Shown here: positions 12,048-24,296 of the stretch, piece after piece | Position numbering within the stretch: position 1 is the first letter of the stretch | How the letters are laid out: each line of letters begins with the position of its first letter | Assembly (NCBI RefSeq): GCF_000204055.1 | Contig: NW_006768808.1 | Coordinates: forward strand, 269,848-333,847 | Length of the DNA: 64,000 nt | Source: Melampsora larici-populina 98AG31 | Taxonomy: Eukaryota > Basidiomycota > Pucciniomycetes > Pucciniales > Melampsoraceae | Direction: 5' to 3' | Notes under the pieces: model-generated | The model's database searches: none | Told to the model about the DNA's origin: nothing | Seen by the model: the letters and a program-made list of their open reading frames with translations, nothing else | Position numbers and translations under genes: made by a program

Positions 12048-14944
12048 ATGTCCTTCTTTAATAGAGCTTCTGAAAAACTTAAAGAGGTCCAAACCGACGC
12101 AGTCGATGAATTCAGTCAACTCACAGGATCTGCTTCATTAAATAAAGAGATATGCTCTTCTAACGGACCACCAGCTATTACACCTAGACCTACTCATCGG
12201 CGTGATCCCAATACTACTGGTGCAAAAAACAATCAAGGAAAATTCATCATCAGGAACCCAAACACTGGTGATTTGGAGGTCGAAGGTACAGGTGAGATAG
12301 TCAAATTTGCAAGCTTGTGTGCACCAGAAGTGAGTTAATTGAATAATCTTATTCCATACTTTCTTGAAAATAATATGAAACTAATGACTATTTGATTTTA
12401 TAGTTGTTCGATAATGAAGGGTTCGAGAAAGAGGATACCATGCGTACAATCTCACAGTTTGGGATTTGGCCGGTGACTAGAACCTATACTCTGAAGGTCA
12501 AGTCTTGTAGGATCAATCGTGGTCATATTAACGGATGGGATCCTGACCGAGTAAGATATCCCTGAACTTCATATCATTCACTCGAACAAAAACCCACTGG
12601 CCCAAAGGTTGAACTTACACACATTGATTCCTGCATGTTCGATTCAAACAGAATGATTTCATTTACGATGAAGACATGTTCAAGTCTATCGATTATACGA
12701 TCGCAATGGCCGCCAAACGTATATATATATTATAACTTTGCGATCGTCTAATGATATAACATCAGAAGAGTCTGATGAATTTTGATTTCAGATAACGTTC
12801 GATTAATAATTCCGATCATCAATCAAGACTTTGGATCAGAAGAAACCAATTGGGTTGGAAACTTTAGTGATCTGATTAGACATCGACATGGTTTAAAAGA
12901 CTGGAATGAAGCCAAAAAGATAGATTGGTGGCAAGATCCAGATTGTATTGATTCGTATGTCTTGATTTTGGTCTTCTCTAGACTCTAGTCATCCTTCTGA
13001 GCCTCGTATACTGATAGCCATTTTCATTGCAGGATGAAGAAGATCATTACGTTTCTTTTGAAGGTGTGTGATTTTAGACGTTGACCATCAGATAGGTGGT
13101 CACCACAAAAGTCACTCATGACCAAGATGAGTCTGAGTTGAGTGTCACTGAGAGTTCTGATTTCCCCAGAGGGTCAATCATGTCACTGGAGTCCGGATAG
13201 GTGACGATCCTACGATCCTGGCTTTTGAGGTCGGTTGCCTTTTCTATTTGTAAAACCTGTTGCTCCATCACTCAATGCCTTTCAATCCTCTCAATTGTCT
13301 TACATATAGACCGGAAACGAGATGAATGATGGTGGACTGAGACCTGCTCCCGCCTCCTGGACGTTAGAAATTGCTGCGCAGTTGAGTCTCTTCATGTTGA
13401 AACATTCATCTTCAAACTCGTATAGTTTGTTGTGTTGAAGTCTTAACATTGATCATGACAACTCTTTAGCATCAAAAGCCTTGCACCCAAAACTTTAGTA
13501 ATGGATGGATCATTTGCAAGGACTGATGTGATTCAAGATAGTTATGAACAAGAGGTTTTGGAGAGTGAGTTAGTAGATATCATCAGTTGGCATTATTATG
13601 GTAAGTGAATTCTTTGTTGGAATGGCTATTCTATTGCTCGTCCAGTCTTCCATTAAGCTTACATGCCATTTATCTTGGTACGAATATGCTTTGTGAATTT
13701 AGGTTTTGGTGAAAAAAGGAGAGTCCAAAAGGATGTTAAAGCAGCACGTGATCTTAATAAAGCGTTCGTAAAGCTGTTCTCTGAAGCTCCTTTTTACCGC
13801 TTTCTCTTTCCTTTCGTCTGTAAATCTGAGATTACATATTGGGTTTATCCTTTAGATTTATCTGTGGAGAATATGGTTTTTTTGCTCATGGACACGAGTA
13901 TAAGAAATTCCTGAAGCATTGCTTTAACCATGGTGGTGAGTCAAGCTCGTATACTTACAAACACATCTTATTCACATGACTTTCTCCAATACCCTAGATG
14001 TATACAGAACTAATCATACTGATCTCAACCATCTTATATTCATACTCTTCTCTTCTTTGTGTTTTAGTTACCGGTACCTTGGCATGGTCTCTAAGGCCGC
14101 ACTCTATCAAAGGAGGCTTCAAAACACACGGTGAAGGTAATGGGATTTGGTCTTACCATGCTCCAGGTTGGAAACCTCTTCAGATTGGCCAAGACGATCC
14201 AGAATGGGATCATCGAGAAAAAGATGGTAATACTAAAAAGAACGAGAACTAAAGACGTTCTCTCTTGACTACTCTTCAAGATCAAGTGAACTGACCAAAA
14301 ATTCAATCCATCTTCTCCATGCATTTTATTGCTTTCTGGCTTTAGTCATTGGCGCGATTAGAAAAGCAGCCTTCAAACTGACTGGTGATAAGGTGCCTGA
14401 GATCAAACTGAATTCACCTTATGTCTTTCCGGTTGATGATGGACAAAGCTTTAGCTGGAGAGGAACTGCTTGGGCTGATCATTATGAGGCTTGGTGTAAT
14501 GTACGAATTAGTTTGGATCTCTCTGTTTTGGCTTTCTGTGATCAGTGCTTTAAGGTTTTTAGAATCTTATGACTGATCTTTATGAAATTTATAGACCTGT
14601 GATGGTCCAGACGATGGATGGAAGTTGTGTCAAGATGGTCTGACCGAGTTGAGTGTTTTTTGTGTTCTGGAATGGTGCTGAAATGGAATGGCACTGAAAC
14701 ATGACTTGACCAATTGGCGGTTTATGATACACAAACCTTTAGCAATGTTAAGGAAGGTAGATTGAAGTATCCTTTCCAGAAAATCCTTGACCAGATTGGA
14801 ATGAACGGACAGCCAATTTGTTTAATGATGAGAGGAATCACTAGTGCAAACCATCCTGGACCATTCTCGTTTGTCTTCCGTTCTTATAGTTTACGGGTAT
14901 ATTATTCATCGCTAATCCACTGCTTCCTTGATTTAGGAATGTGA
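12048..14944 (+). CDS. Glycoside hydrolase family 5 (beta-mannanase-like), tandem copy 2
   Basis: Paralogue of the gene starting at 7830, same strand and identical exon plan: 12048-12329, 12404-12550, 12652-12718, 12792-12954, 13033-13063, 13170-13229, 13310-13380, 13470-13600, 13703-13772, 13856-13935, 14068-14226, 14346-14500, 14595-14647, 14743-14944 (556 residues). The first 13 exons have the same lengths as copy 1, and all catalytic motifs are kept (FETGNEMN, ISWHYYG, ICGEYGFF). Protein sequence is close while introns have diverged, consistent with purifying selection after duplication. The last exon reads past the point where copy 1 stops, so the C-termini differ; alternatively a further intron ends in AG before GAATGTGATC. 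It again lacks a signal peptide and again needs a GC donor at 13773. Confidence 0.8.
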
Positions 14945-16041
14945 TCAACATGTGAACAAAAGTTTGAGTTTCTTCAATTTTGATTTTTACCTGTCAATTT
15001 ATTCAATGCTTCAGCTTCAACCTTTTATACCTTCAAGAAGTAGAATATATCTATGTTCGCGATGTTAAGCAAGGACCATGTTTTTGTGACTTGAAAACCT
15101 AGGGTTTAGAAGCCTTTGAAGATCCTGAATTTGGAAATCTTATATGATCTCGTGCTTCAAAGAATGTGATCTTGGGGATTCATTCCAGGGCAGAAATTGC
15201 TCTGCTTGGAACTTTTTTTGAAAGTGACTATAACTCCCCGTAGAAATGTATAACAAACCAGATGTCTTGCCCAAAAGGCTTTTGATTGAGAATCCCGAGT
15301 TCAACTTCAGAAGACAAACAATTGTACTTGGGTAAAAATCACAAGTAATAACATAATTTCAATGTTACTAATGATAGAACAAGGAAATAAACGAGTTTGG
15401 AAAAAAGTCTTATGACTTGTCTAAAAGCGTTTCACAAGATGCCCTTTACAAAACACAGAACACTAAGCCGATGATGGAAGCAAAAAAAAATCTGTGATGA
15501 CTGTTTATAAAAAGCTTTTTTCTTAGAAATGTTTGAGAAAGGGATGACAGGTAGTTTTTCTTGTCCATAACTCTTTCTATAATGATTTGGATATATTGAT
15601 TTGTTGAATGAGCCTTCGCAAGCATCAGAAGTTCTCTTGGCTACATTCTGTACACTTGTTTTCTCAAGCCGTGGTCGAACGAGAACAGGTGGCTTATGTA
15701 TGATATAGATATACCTGATCAGACCTGATCCACATGATATTCAGGATATCATCTGTGGATGAAGTTGATGAAGTTCATTTGAAGTTTCCCCTCAATTATC
15801 AGTCAACATTTCGCTCCAGAGTTCATCTGTTCTGTTTCTCCACTTCAATCGAGAACAAATCCACGAGAAAGATCTATATCCAATATTTCTCACAGCCAAG
15901 TTCTCAAGGACACTTCCAGGTAATGTGATTTTTGTAAAAATATATCATGATAGTATACCAAAAAACAATTATACGGACATTCTACACATTTTAAAGACGA
16001 GATAAGTAATATAAGAATTAAACAATAAAGCAAAAAAACCA
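14945..16041. other. Intergenic region between GH5 copy 2 and RAD7
   Basis: AT-rich and without a supported gene. It contains the 3' flank of GH5 copy 2 and the 3' flank of RAD7, which runs towards it. I see no repeat structure here. Confidence 0.4.
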
Positions 16042-18613
16042 TCAAACCACTACAATCGCACGCTCTTGTCCTCGAATAGATACGCCTGCTCGACTAGGGC
16101 ACAAATCAGATACTCGATTATTACCATAAACAAATAATGATTTCAAATTTGGCATCTTATCAAGGCAATCTCTGTGAATCAAACCAAATAAAAAAAGTCA
16201 TCTCTGTCAATAAAAAAAGAAGAAAGAAAATTGTAATAGAACAGAAAAAGAGACTAACTTGATGAGAAAATCATCAACGTCTCGTACAAAACTGAAATCT
16301 AATTCTACTAGATTAGGAGCCTTTTTGGGTAAGACCTCTAATGCTTCAGCTCTCAATTCGTCTACGCTATTGAGGTCTAGGTATTTAAGGTCTGATCCAG
16401 TATGATTCAAGATCGATAATAGAGCGTCATTATCGATCTAAGAATCCAATATGAACAAGATATACTTCAGTTCATTTGTACCAGTTGCCCGTAGATCAAC
16501 GAAGTGAATTGGAACAAAAGGAAAAGCACTCACTCGTATACAACGTGATAAATTCAAACTTTCTAATTTACTGGCTCTTACTTTCTTCCACATATCGAAT
16601 AATTCTTTAACACCTTTTGGAGTTAATTGTTGAAGTTCAGCAAGATTTAGTTTACGAATCTTTCGACAATAAGTTCCTAATCCATCAGATAGGATCTTAT
16701 CAGTTAAAAGCTTGTTTTGACTAATGTCAAGTTCTTCCAAATTCGGTCCAACTGATTTCAATAGTCTACAAAGGAACAAGATCAGGTTTTGCAAAAAAAA
16801 AACGAAGAGTAAGAAGATGTTAAAGTGATCAACGAACTGAAGAATTCCATCATCTGTGAGAATTCCACCTGTAGCTCCATTCAAGATCCCAGCATTAGCT
16901 ATCGACAATTGTTTCAGATTTGGAAAGTTTGCTTCGCTAAGAATCTTCAAACACTGATCATTGAAAAGACCGATATCATCAAGTCTCAGATCCGTCAAAT
17001 TTTTACAAGTATCACCTAAAGCTTTGACACATTCTAAATTGAAACGAGGAGACTGTTTTAATCTAAAAACAGTGATTTCAGGACCTCTAGGCGATAAAGC
17101 TAGATCCAATTCGGCTTGGCTTTCTTCTGTAGCTGGATCAGGTAAGGCTGGTCTTTGAGTTGGCTGACTCCATATCGAAAATAATTCAAGCCAAGCTTCT
17201 CGTCTAACAAGATAAGGACCAAACAAATCCAATTCTCTTAATTTACTAAACCGACGTGCGTAGGTTGTTAAAACTTCTCCATCTAGATGTCCACAGAAGT
17301 TGAGGGTAAGATGTTGAAGGTGTGGACAGAAGTTGGGAAGAGTAATGAGACTGTCCTTGTGTAGATCTAAGCGGATCAATCAGAAAGTCAGAGATAAGGT
17401 AAAAAACGACATCAAGCTGAATGAAATCGATTAAATAACTGACTTATACAGTCAAATAACTTCAATTGGGTATGTGATACATCGAGAAACAATGGTAAGT
17501 TGTTTGGTTTAAGCTCTCGATGTTTACAGACAATCTTGCAGACTTTCTCCATACTACCCCAATCAAGTTTAATGGTTTTTTAGTAAAGTGAATTGATCGT
17601 AAATTAAAAATTACTAGGAGTCAGAAAGGAGTTGACTAGAGTCGATCAAGAGATGAATGGTACAATTTTTCACTTACTTTACGCTACTGACATGACCAAG
17701 GCTAGGATCAATCGATTCAATCTGCTCTGCGATCACAGAGATACACGACATTTGTAAAGTTTTAAAATTTTCTGTCCAACTAGCTTTGAAAGGTTGAATT
17801 TTCTTGGTTTTTCGTTTCTTGACAGGTGGAGCACGAGCTTCTTTATCTTGTTGAGTAGGATTTCCTTTCGCGCAAGTATCACAAAGTTGACCTCTACCTT
17901 GCTCTGAAGGCGTATACCGTGTCACAGTGAATTTCTTAGCACATTCAACACATATCGCAATCATTCCGGGTTTCCTGTCTGCATATTTTCCAGCTTTGGG
18001 TTTCATAGCAGGTTCCGGAGATTCTCTTTTTCGTTTGTCTGAAGTGCTGGGGTCTTCTTTTTGACGTGTAGCTGTAGTCACTGTAGTCGCGGAAGTAGTT
18101 TCAGGATTTCCTTTTGATGGTTCGCCTGCTTTGATGCTAGTCGATTGACCTCGAGATGAACCTTTGGGTTTGGATAGATCTGCATCTAAATCATCTGAAT
18201 CGATATCTTCTTCAACTTCTTCTGGTTCGGCTTCTTGTTCTGAAGTTTCATTTGGTTCTTCAGGAATAGTAGAAGTAGAACCTTGTGGTTGATCATCACG
18301 TCGCGCAAATCGATTCACATGTCTAGGTCGAATACCTTGTTCCTGTTTTCAGAAAGACGTCTCAACATGTAAGTCATAGTTCGAATGATGAGGATGGTTT
18401 CGTCTAAGCACTTACTTTCAAAAATGATGTTAAAGCAGACGTTGGACCATTGACCGTACTACGAACGTTTTGTTGAGGGTCTTGAGGTGGAGCACCTTGA
18501 GGGTCGTTGGGCTGTTCGACCACTTCCTCATTTGTTACAGGGGTATTGTTAGAGTTATTAATTGAAGTTGATGAGTTGGTGTTGTTGTTTTTAAAACGCG
18601 AAGGTCGAACCAT
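16042..18613 (-). CDS. RAD7: RAD7-type leucine-rich-repeat nucleotide excision repair protein
   Basis: Yeast Rad7 acts with Rad16 in global-genome nucleotide excision repair and as part of a ubiquitin ligase. Seven exons: 18613-18416, 18342-17678, 17553-17450, 17366-16838, 16765-16534, 16437-16259, 16171-16042 (678 residues). The joined first exons give the family signature GPTSALTSFLKEQGI. An acidic/basic disordered segment follows, then a four-cysteine zinc site (CVECAKKF...QLCDTC, about residues 180-210), KPNNLPLFLDVSHTQLKLFD, and about ten leucine-rich repeats (LQHLTLNFCGHLD, LTDLRLDDIGLFND, LEELDISQNKLLT, LESLNLSRCIRV). The end (LKSLFVYGNNRVSD) matches the usual family ending. The ATG at 18613 is preferred to an in-frame ATG-like codon at 18661, because it starts the conserved basic MVRPSRF segment. 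Confidence 0.9.
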
Positions 18614-19359
18614 GATGAAAAAGTTGAGGTTTTTTGTTAAATTGGAAAAATTGGATGTCAAGTCTTGAGCAAGAAGTAAATATAATTTTTTAAAAGCATC
18701 GTGTACAAAACTTGAACCTTCCTATTTCGGAAACCCGTTCAAAACGCATGTATTCACATTTGCTGTTATTCGTCATCAAGACAATGAGTTCATAAATTCA
18801 ACCTTCTCAACAAAACCTTTATCAAACCTTCTGCACCACAGCCCACACGCACAAATCATAATATCACATACAACTTGCCTTTTGCGTACCCCAGAAAGCA
18901 GAGTCATATGCTTCTTCATGTGAGTTGTGGTTTCATCAATACGCACATTTTAGTGACACATGAAAGTCCACATTGAGCGTTTGCTTCTCTTCTCGAAAAG
19001 TCTTGTGGACCCATGACCTCTGAGAGCCAGCCTGGTGGAGTCAGTGAAGCAGTGACCTCTCGCTCAAACAGGGCCGGAGTACACAATGTCGGATACGTGT
19101 ATGGGATTCGCTGAGTCCGACCCGCTGACCTGTGTAGTCTCGGTCTCGGTGGCTCGGTGTGTTTTGGCACGAGGTCAAGTGAAATTCTATTTGGTCGATC
19201 TGAAACCACAAGATTTAAAGTCAGGAAAGATTTTGTTTAAAATTAAAATACTCATCTCTTCAGCAAGGTGTAAAGAAGCTCTCCAAAACCCGATCAAAGC
19301 TTGAACAAACATACGTAGCAAAATATACTTCAAAGAAACCAACACTATTTGAATTAAAA
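18614..19359. promoter_or_regulatory. Divergent promoter region of RAD7 and eIF2B alpha
   Basis: RAD7 and the eIF2B alpha gene are transcribed away from each other, so both promoters lie within this 746-base gap. An antisense open stretch (18916-19209) has low-complexity composition and no recognisable domain; I see no other gene. Confidence 0.5.
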
Positions 19360-21040
19360 ATGGTTCATGATCTTTCAAAAATCACTGAATTTAATGTTAT
19401 TGATTATTATAATAATATACTTTCAATTGATGAGGTTAGTGATTTAAACTTTCTAAACAAGAAAACAAACACCATCTATGATTCTTCTGCTTGGTTTCTC
19501 TAACTGATCATTCTTTGATTTTGGTTCTTATTTTTTTGCGGGGGTTTGCTAGAATTTAGCAGTTCCTATTGCCGCAGTCCAAAGTTTAACAGAATGTATG
19601 GCACGATCTAGTGGTCAGTCTTTCTATGGGTGTGTCTTTTAGTCATGTTATTTTCACCAACACCTTAAACCATCACCCAAGCTATCAAAAAGAAAAGAAA
19701 AAACTCATTCTAAGTTTTTTTTCTTTCGTGTTGGTTTGTCTTTTTGGGTTTAGCTTGTACTATGCAAGAATTGATTGGTATACTTTATAAAGCTATTGAT
19801 CAATTAAAAGAAGGAACATCCAATTTGATATCATTAACAGCAGGATGTGAATTATTTCTAAGATTGTAAGTCTTCGGTACCAATTGACCTAATCCCCCCA
19901 AACCCTTCCTTTCAAATCACTCATAAAAATCTTCATGATTATAGTCTTACAACTCAATTCTCACCAAACGGTTCGATTTCATTCGAAGATCATAAAAACT
20001 TATTAGTTCAACACACCTTAAAGTTCGTGAATGAATCTAGATCGACATGTGTTGAGAAAGTAGCAAATTCAGCATCAGGTTTTATTGAAGATGGTTCAAC
20101 GATTATGATTCATGGGTATTCTAGGGTGGTCTTACATGCTATCTTAAGAGCTTTTTCTCCTGATCAAAACCCTAGAAAAAGGTTTCAAGTTTATGTGACG
20201 GAATCTAGACCTGTCAGTTTTCTTTTCTTGAAGTTGGTTTGGTTTTTAATTTGATTGATTTGAATGATTTTTTTTATGAAATTAGTCAGAATTAGGTTTA
20301 AGAACTCATGCGATTCTTACACAACATGGCATTTCTTGTGTTGTTGTACTTGATTCTGCTGTGAGTTCGATACTATGTTCAAATGATGATTTGAGAGTAT
20401 TGAATTCCTTGTGTTTCAGGTGGCTTACGCGATGGGTAAAGTGGATTTGGTCATGGTAGGAGCTGAAGCCGTATTAGAAGATGGAGGGTAAGATTGATGT
20501 TGATTTAATGTTTCCATTGATTCCAGAATGAGCGTAAAAATTGACATTCTTTTATTAACTATAGATTGATAAATTATATTGGAAGTTATCAAATGGCCAT
20601 CGCAGCGAAAGCACATAATAAGCCTTTTTATGCTCTCACTGAGAGGTAAGTTTCAAAATGTATATGTTAGATTCATGATCTTGAGATTGATCTAACTTAA
20701 CTTTTTCGTGTTTTGATCCAGTTATAAATTTCTTCGATTATTTCCTTTATCACAATACGATGTACCAAGCTCACATCCAAGCTTAGAGTTTCCACAAATC
20801 ACTCAACCAGATCGTTCAAACTCAAAAAGTCAAACTGATGAAATCTCAATGCCAAGTTCTTCAATCACTAAAGTTTCTTCTAGTATAATTCCTAAGCTAA
20901 CGTTAGAAGAAATAGCTAAGAATAATCCTACATTAGATTATACTACACCTGATTTGATTACACTTGTGATTAGTGATTCAGGTATATTGACTCCACCTGG
21001 TGTGGCTGAATATTTACTTTCAGTTTTTGGTGGTGAATAA
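19360..21040 (+). CDS. GCN3: Translation initiation factor eIF2B subunit alpha
   Basis: Regulatory subunit of the cytosolic guanine-nucleotide exchange factor for eIF2; it senses phosphorylated eIF2 and sets general translation rate. Eight exons: 19360-19434, 19553-19613, 19754-19865, 19945-20212, 20286-20360, 20420-20487, 20565-20645, 20722-21040 (352 residues, in phase throughout). Family signatures: TSNLISLTAGCELFLRL, SRSTCVEKVANSASGFIEDG, IMIHGYSRVV, YVTESRP, MGKVDLVMVGAEAVLEDGG, LINYIGSYQMAIAAKAHNKP, FYALTESYKF, and LDYTTPDLITLVISDSGILT near the C-terminus. The start ATG at 19360 opens MVHDLSKITEFNVIDYYNNI, which fits the family N-terminus. An insertion rich in Ser/Thr (SNSKSQTDEISMPSSSITKV) lies before the last conserved block, unlike yeast. 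Confidence 0.93.
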
Positions 21041-21457
21041 AGACTTGAAGAATTGGACTTTGAAGGTTTGTAAATATTATTTAGAAAAAATGTGGGACTT
21101 AGATAAAAGATCAGATGGATTGAATGTGGAACGTCAAGTAATTAAGACTATGATTATATCATTCTTTATGGGGTCCACTGCACTGGAAGACTTTCTGCAT
21201 ATGTGAAGTCAACTTGACTCTTGTATAACAAAAAAGAAAGATTGAGCCATAAGATTGGAAACCAAGTTTAAAGGTTTCTTGCGAAGAATGGTGTTCCAAG
21301 TAAGGTCTCAGTTTGAGTTCACAGTGTCAGGACGCTTGGCTTGAGTTCAGTTTAATTGATCTATGTGTGATTTAAGATCATCAAAGTTGTTTTGGTAGAG
21401 TGCTCAATCTAGAAAGGATGAGACTATGAGACTCGAGAGGGAGAGAGGGGTGAATCG

Positions 21458-23076
21458 ATGACGTCATTAACAAGAAAATCAAAAGACAAACAAACAAATT
21501 CATTCAATCCATACTCTAGACTTCTTCTTCATCAACTTCATCATCATCATCGTCTTTTAATATCTACTATCAATCCATTCATCATATCTACAATCTCAAT
21601 GTTAAGAAATCTAAGAATAACCAATCACAGAAAACTTTTAACCCATTATCATCATCATGATAAGATCAATCTAAACCAATCCAATCGAATCTTATACTTT
21701 TCTTCAATCTCAATTAACAAGAACAGTAACAATCCAAAATCAAATCAATCATCACTTAACTCAATTAATGAAAATGTAAAAGATATTTCAAAGACTGCTA
21801 AAGCAGAAGTAGGTAAAACTATGGAAAGTGTACTACAATCTATGTCAGGTTCTTCTAAATCGAATTCTCATCATGATCATCATGAATCTGATTCTGATTT
21901 ACAAGATCAACGAAACAATAGTAGAGATTCAAAGTTTTCTAAAACTGAAATGATTTCTGATATGGTAAGTTATCTTCATTCTTTGTTTGATCATCGAAAC
22001 CAAAAAAGTGACATTTATTTGTGGAATTGGGTTTTTTTGTTTTTCTTTGGTTTGTTTTTGGGAAAAACTTAGAAAAGTATTGGTGGGATCTTTCATAGTG
22101 TTCCAAGAGGTGCATTACTCTTTGGTAGTGCAGGTTTGGTTCCTTATTTAGCTACTTCAATCACTACGATTTATTTAGCAAGACAAGTTTATAAATCTGA
22201 ACATGGAACAAGTAAGTACAAAAGAAAAAGAAAAAGAAGACGAAAAAGAAAATCCATCTTTAGAGATTCTTCGAAAAGTTGAATTTCAAAAAAAAACAAT
22301 GAAAGTGGTATTGATTTAGAAAAATTGATTCTTTTTTTTTGCATTTTGGGGGGTTGGGGATTTAGTGGGAAAGTTTGATTCGGAAACTGCTTTGACTTTG
22401 TTGTATCATAATGAAAACCTTCAAGTGGCTTATGGTGCAGTAATCTTATCATTCTTAGGTAAGTTTTTCATGATGAAAATCACTTGAAGCATCTTAACAA
22501 CAGATCGATTTCTAACTGATATACAAATACGATTTCGAAATAGGTGCGATTCATTGGGGTATAGAATTCGCAGCTGAAGGAACCAAATCCACACCTCAAT
22601 TAGAACCCAAAGGAGTACCACGTTATTTACTAGGCACCTTACCGGTTTTGTTAGCATGGCCTACATTATTACTGCCAGGTCAATTAGCCTTAGCATCACA
22701 ATGGGCAGCCTTCACGATAGTTTGGTATACGGATATGATTGCCACAGGTAAAGGTTGGACACCTAAATGGTATTCGACTTATCGATTCGGTTTGACGGCT
22801 ATCGTAGGTGGTAGTCTGATTATTACTTTAGCTGCTACTAATTATTGGGCTATTGATGATACTGGATATAGTTCTACTAGTCGTAAATTACAAGTGATTA
22901 GAGAAAGAGAAAATATTCAGAATGCTAAGGATAGACAAGATGGTGGGACGGGTGGGATTAAGATTGAAGGAAATTTGAATGATCAGAGTCTGGTTGGAAG
23001 TGTTAGTGGTGAAGATTCGTTTGTTTTACTTAAAGATTTAAAGAAATCAAATGAATCGAAATCTAAAGATGATTGA
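21458..23076 (+). CDS. DUF3429 / TMEM69-type mitochondrial inner-membrane protein
   Basis: Exons 21458-21964, 22073-22211, 22366-22458, 22544-23076 give 423 residues. The first ~110 residues are basic, rich in His, Asn and Ser (MLRNLRITNHRKLLTHYHHH begins at 21599) and look like a mitochondrial presequence; either ATG, 21458 or 21599, could be used. A charged Ser/Asp linker follows, then the membrane domain: VPRGALLFGSAGLVPYLATS, YGAVILSFLGAIHWGIEF, YLLGTLPVLLAWPTLLLPGQ and FGLTAIVGGSLIITLAATNY are the hydrophobic segments. GAIHWG and the LPVLLAW region are characteristic of the DUF3429/TMEM69 family, whose biochemical role is not established. The C-terminus is hydrophilic and Lys/Asp-rich. 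Confidence 0.82.
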
Positions 23077-24288
23077 AAAGTAGATGACTTTATGATTTCT
23101 CTAGTCTTGTTCTCATGGACTACTTCTTCAAACAAAAGTTGATTACTTATCTAAAACTTGTCAAATTGTTATTGTTTTCTTGAATGTGATGCTTCTTACA
23201 TTTGTACACACCAATCAAAAACGTGTGTATTTGCATATTTTTTTTTCGTAGAAATATTTACACACAGACAGAAACGCACCATGATGGAGGAAAAAGTGAA
23301 AGAAAGGAAAGATTGAAAGTAGGTTGCCCTAGATTGCCACCAGGATTTAATAGTATAGATTGAAAAAAGAACATGTACTCATGCTGTCTGCTGTGAAGAC
23401 AGAAATGGTAGTAAATCAAAGTTTCACCCAAATATAAGCTCATACATAGTACTACACCCAAACCCTACTATGATAGTAGGGTTTGGGTGCATGCTGCTTG
23501 TTGCTGATCCGAGCTGATTCAATTCAAAAGTGACCAAATTTCAGCCACTGTTCAAAGAAATTTTTTTGAAAGAAAAGATAGCTGTGTGAGGCTGTGTGCT
23601 GTGACACTAAGCCCAGCATTTGCCTTGATTCTCCTGGCCTACCAGTTCAAAAACACTTGTTTGGCCAAACAAACAGGCTTTGAAAAGTCTGTTTGTTTGC
23701 CTTACTTGATTCTTATCACACGTATTGCCTGATCCAACACACCTCTAAATTTGTATGTTGGCCCCAGGGGAGCTCAGCAGAATGTATCTGTAACACCTCT
23801 TCCTCAGATGATTTGGCAGACTTCACAAGATATCCTTAAATTCTGTGGTGCCAGAACTGCTTACTATAACTTTGTCAATGTTTTGACTAAGCCCATAGTG
23901 TGTCAAGCTTTGGTATGGCTGGTGTTGGAACAAACCTCACTCATACCGTTACATGTCCATTTCACATTTATGTTTGACACTTAACAATTGTACTTGTGAT
24001 GTTTTGTCCATTTTATACTCACGTGATTTAACCTAACATCTAATTGTATTGCTGCTCTTATACCTTCTGATTGCTGTTTCTGAAAGCTTCTCTTTTCTTC
24101 TTTAAGCTTTCATTCTTATACAAACTATAAACAAACCTCATCACTTATACATCTTTTCAGCGTTGCTGCAAGATATCATAGACTGAGTTGTTTTGTTTCT
24201 GTTTGTCTCTGATCAGGATTCTCTGAATCCTTTAGCTGGCTGTTTTATTTGAAAATGCAGAATTGTAAGAAAGATTTTAAACTGGATA
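23077..24288. other. Gene-poor region left of the hAT element
   Basis: No supported gene. It holds a perfect 35-base palindrome (23455-23489). Text such as 23590-24000 has the T/G-rich style of decayed rust retroelements, but no domain can be read. Confidence 0.4.
23455..23489. repeat. Perfect 35-base palindrome
   Basis: Two 17-base arms (CACCCAAACCCTACTAT and its exact reverse complement) are separated by a single G. No mismatch occurs. It lies about 380 bases downstream of the DUF3429 gene stop and could form a strong hairpin in RNA or a cruciform in DNA. It may be the core of a tiny foldback element. Confidence 0.9.
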
Positions 24289-24296
24289 CATACACT

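Noticed and set aside
18916..19209. 97-codon antisense frame in the RAD7/eIF2B alpha divergent promoter
   Set aside because: Low-complexity Pro/Arg-rich translation, no domain, and it overlaps the presumed promoters.
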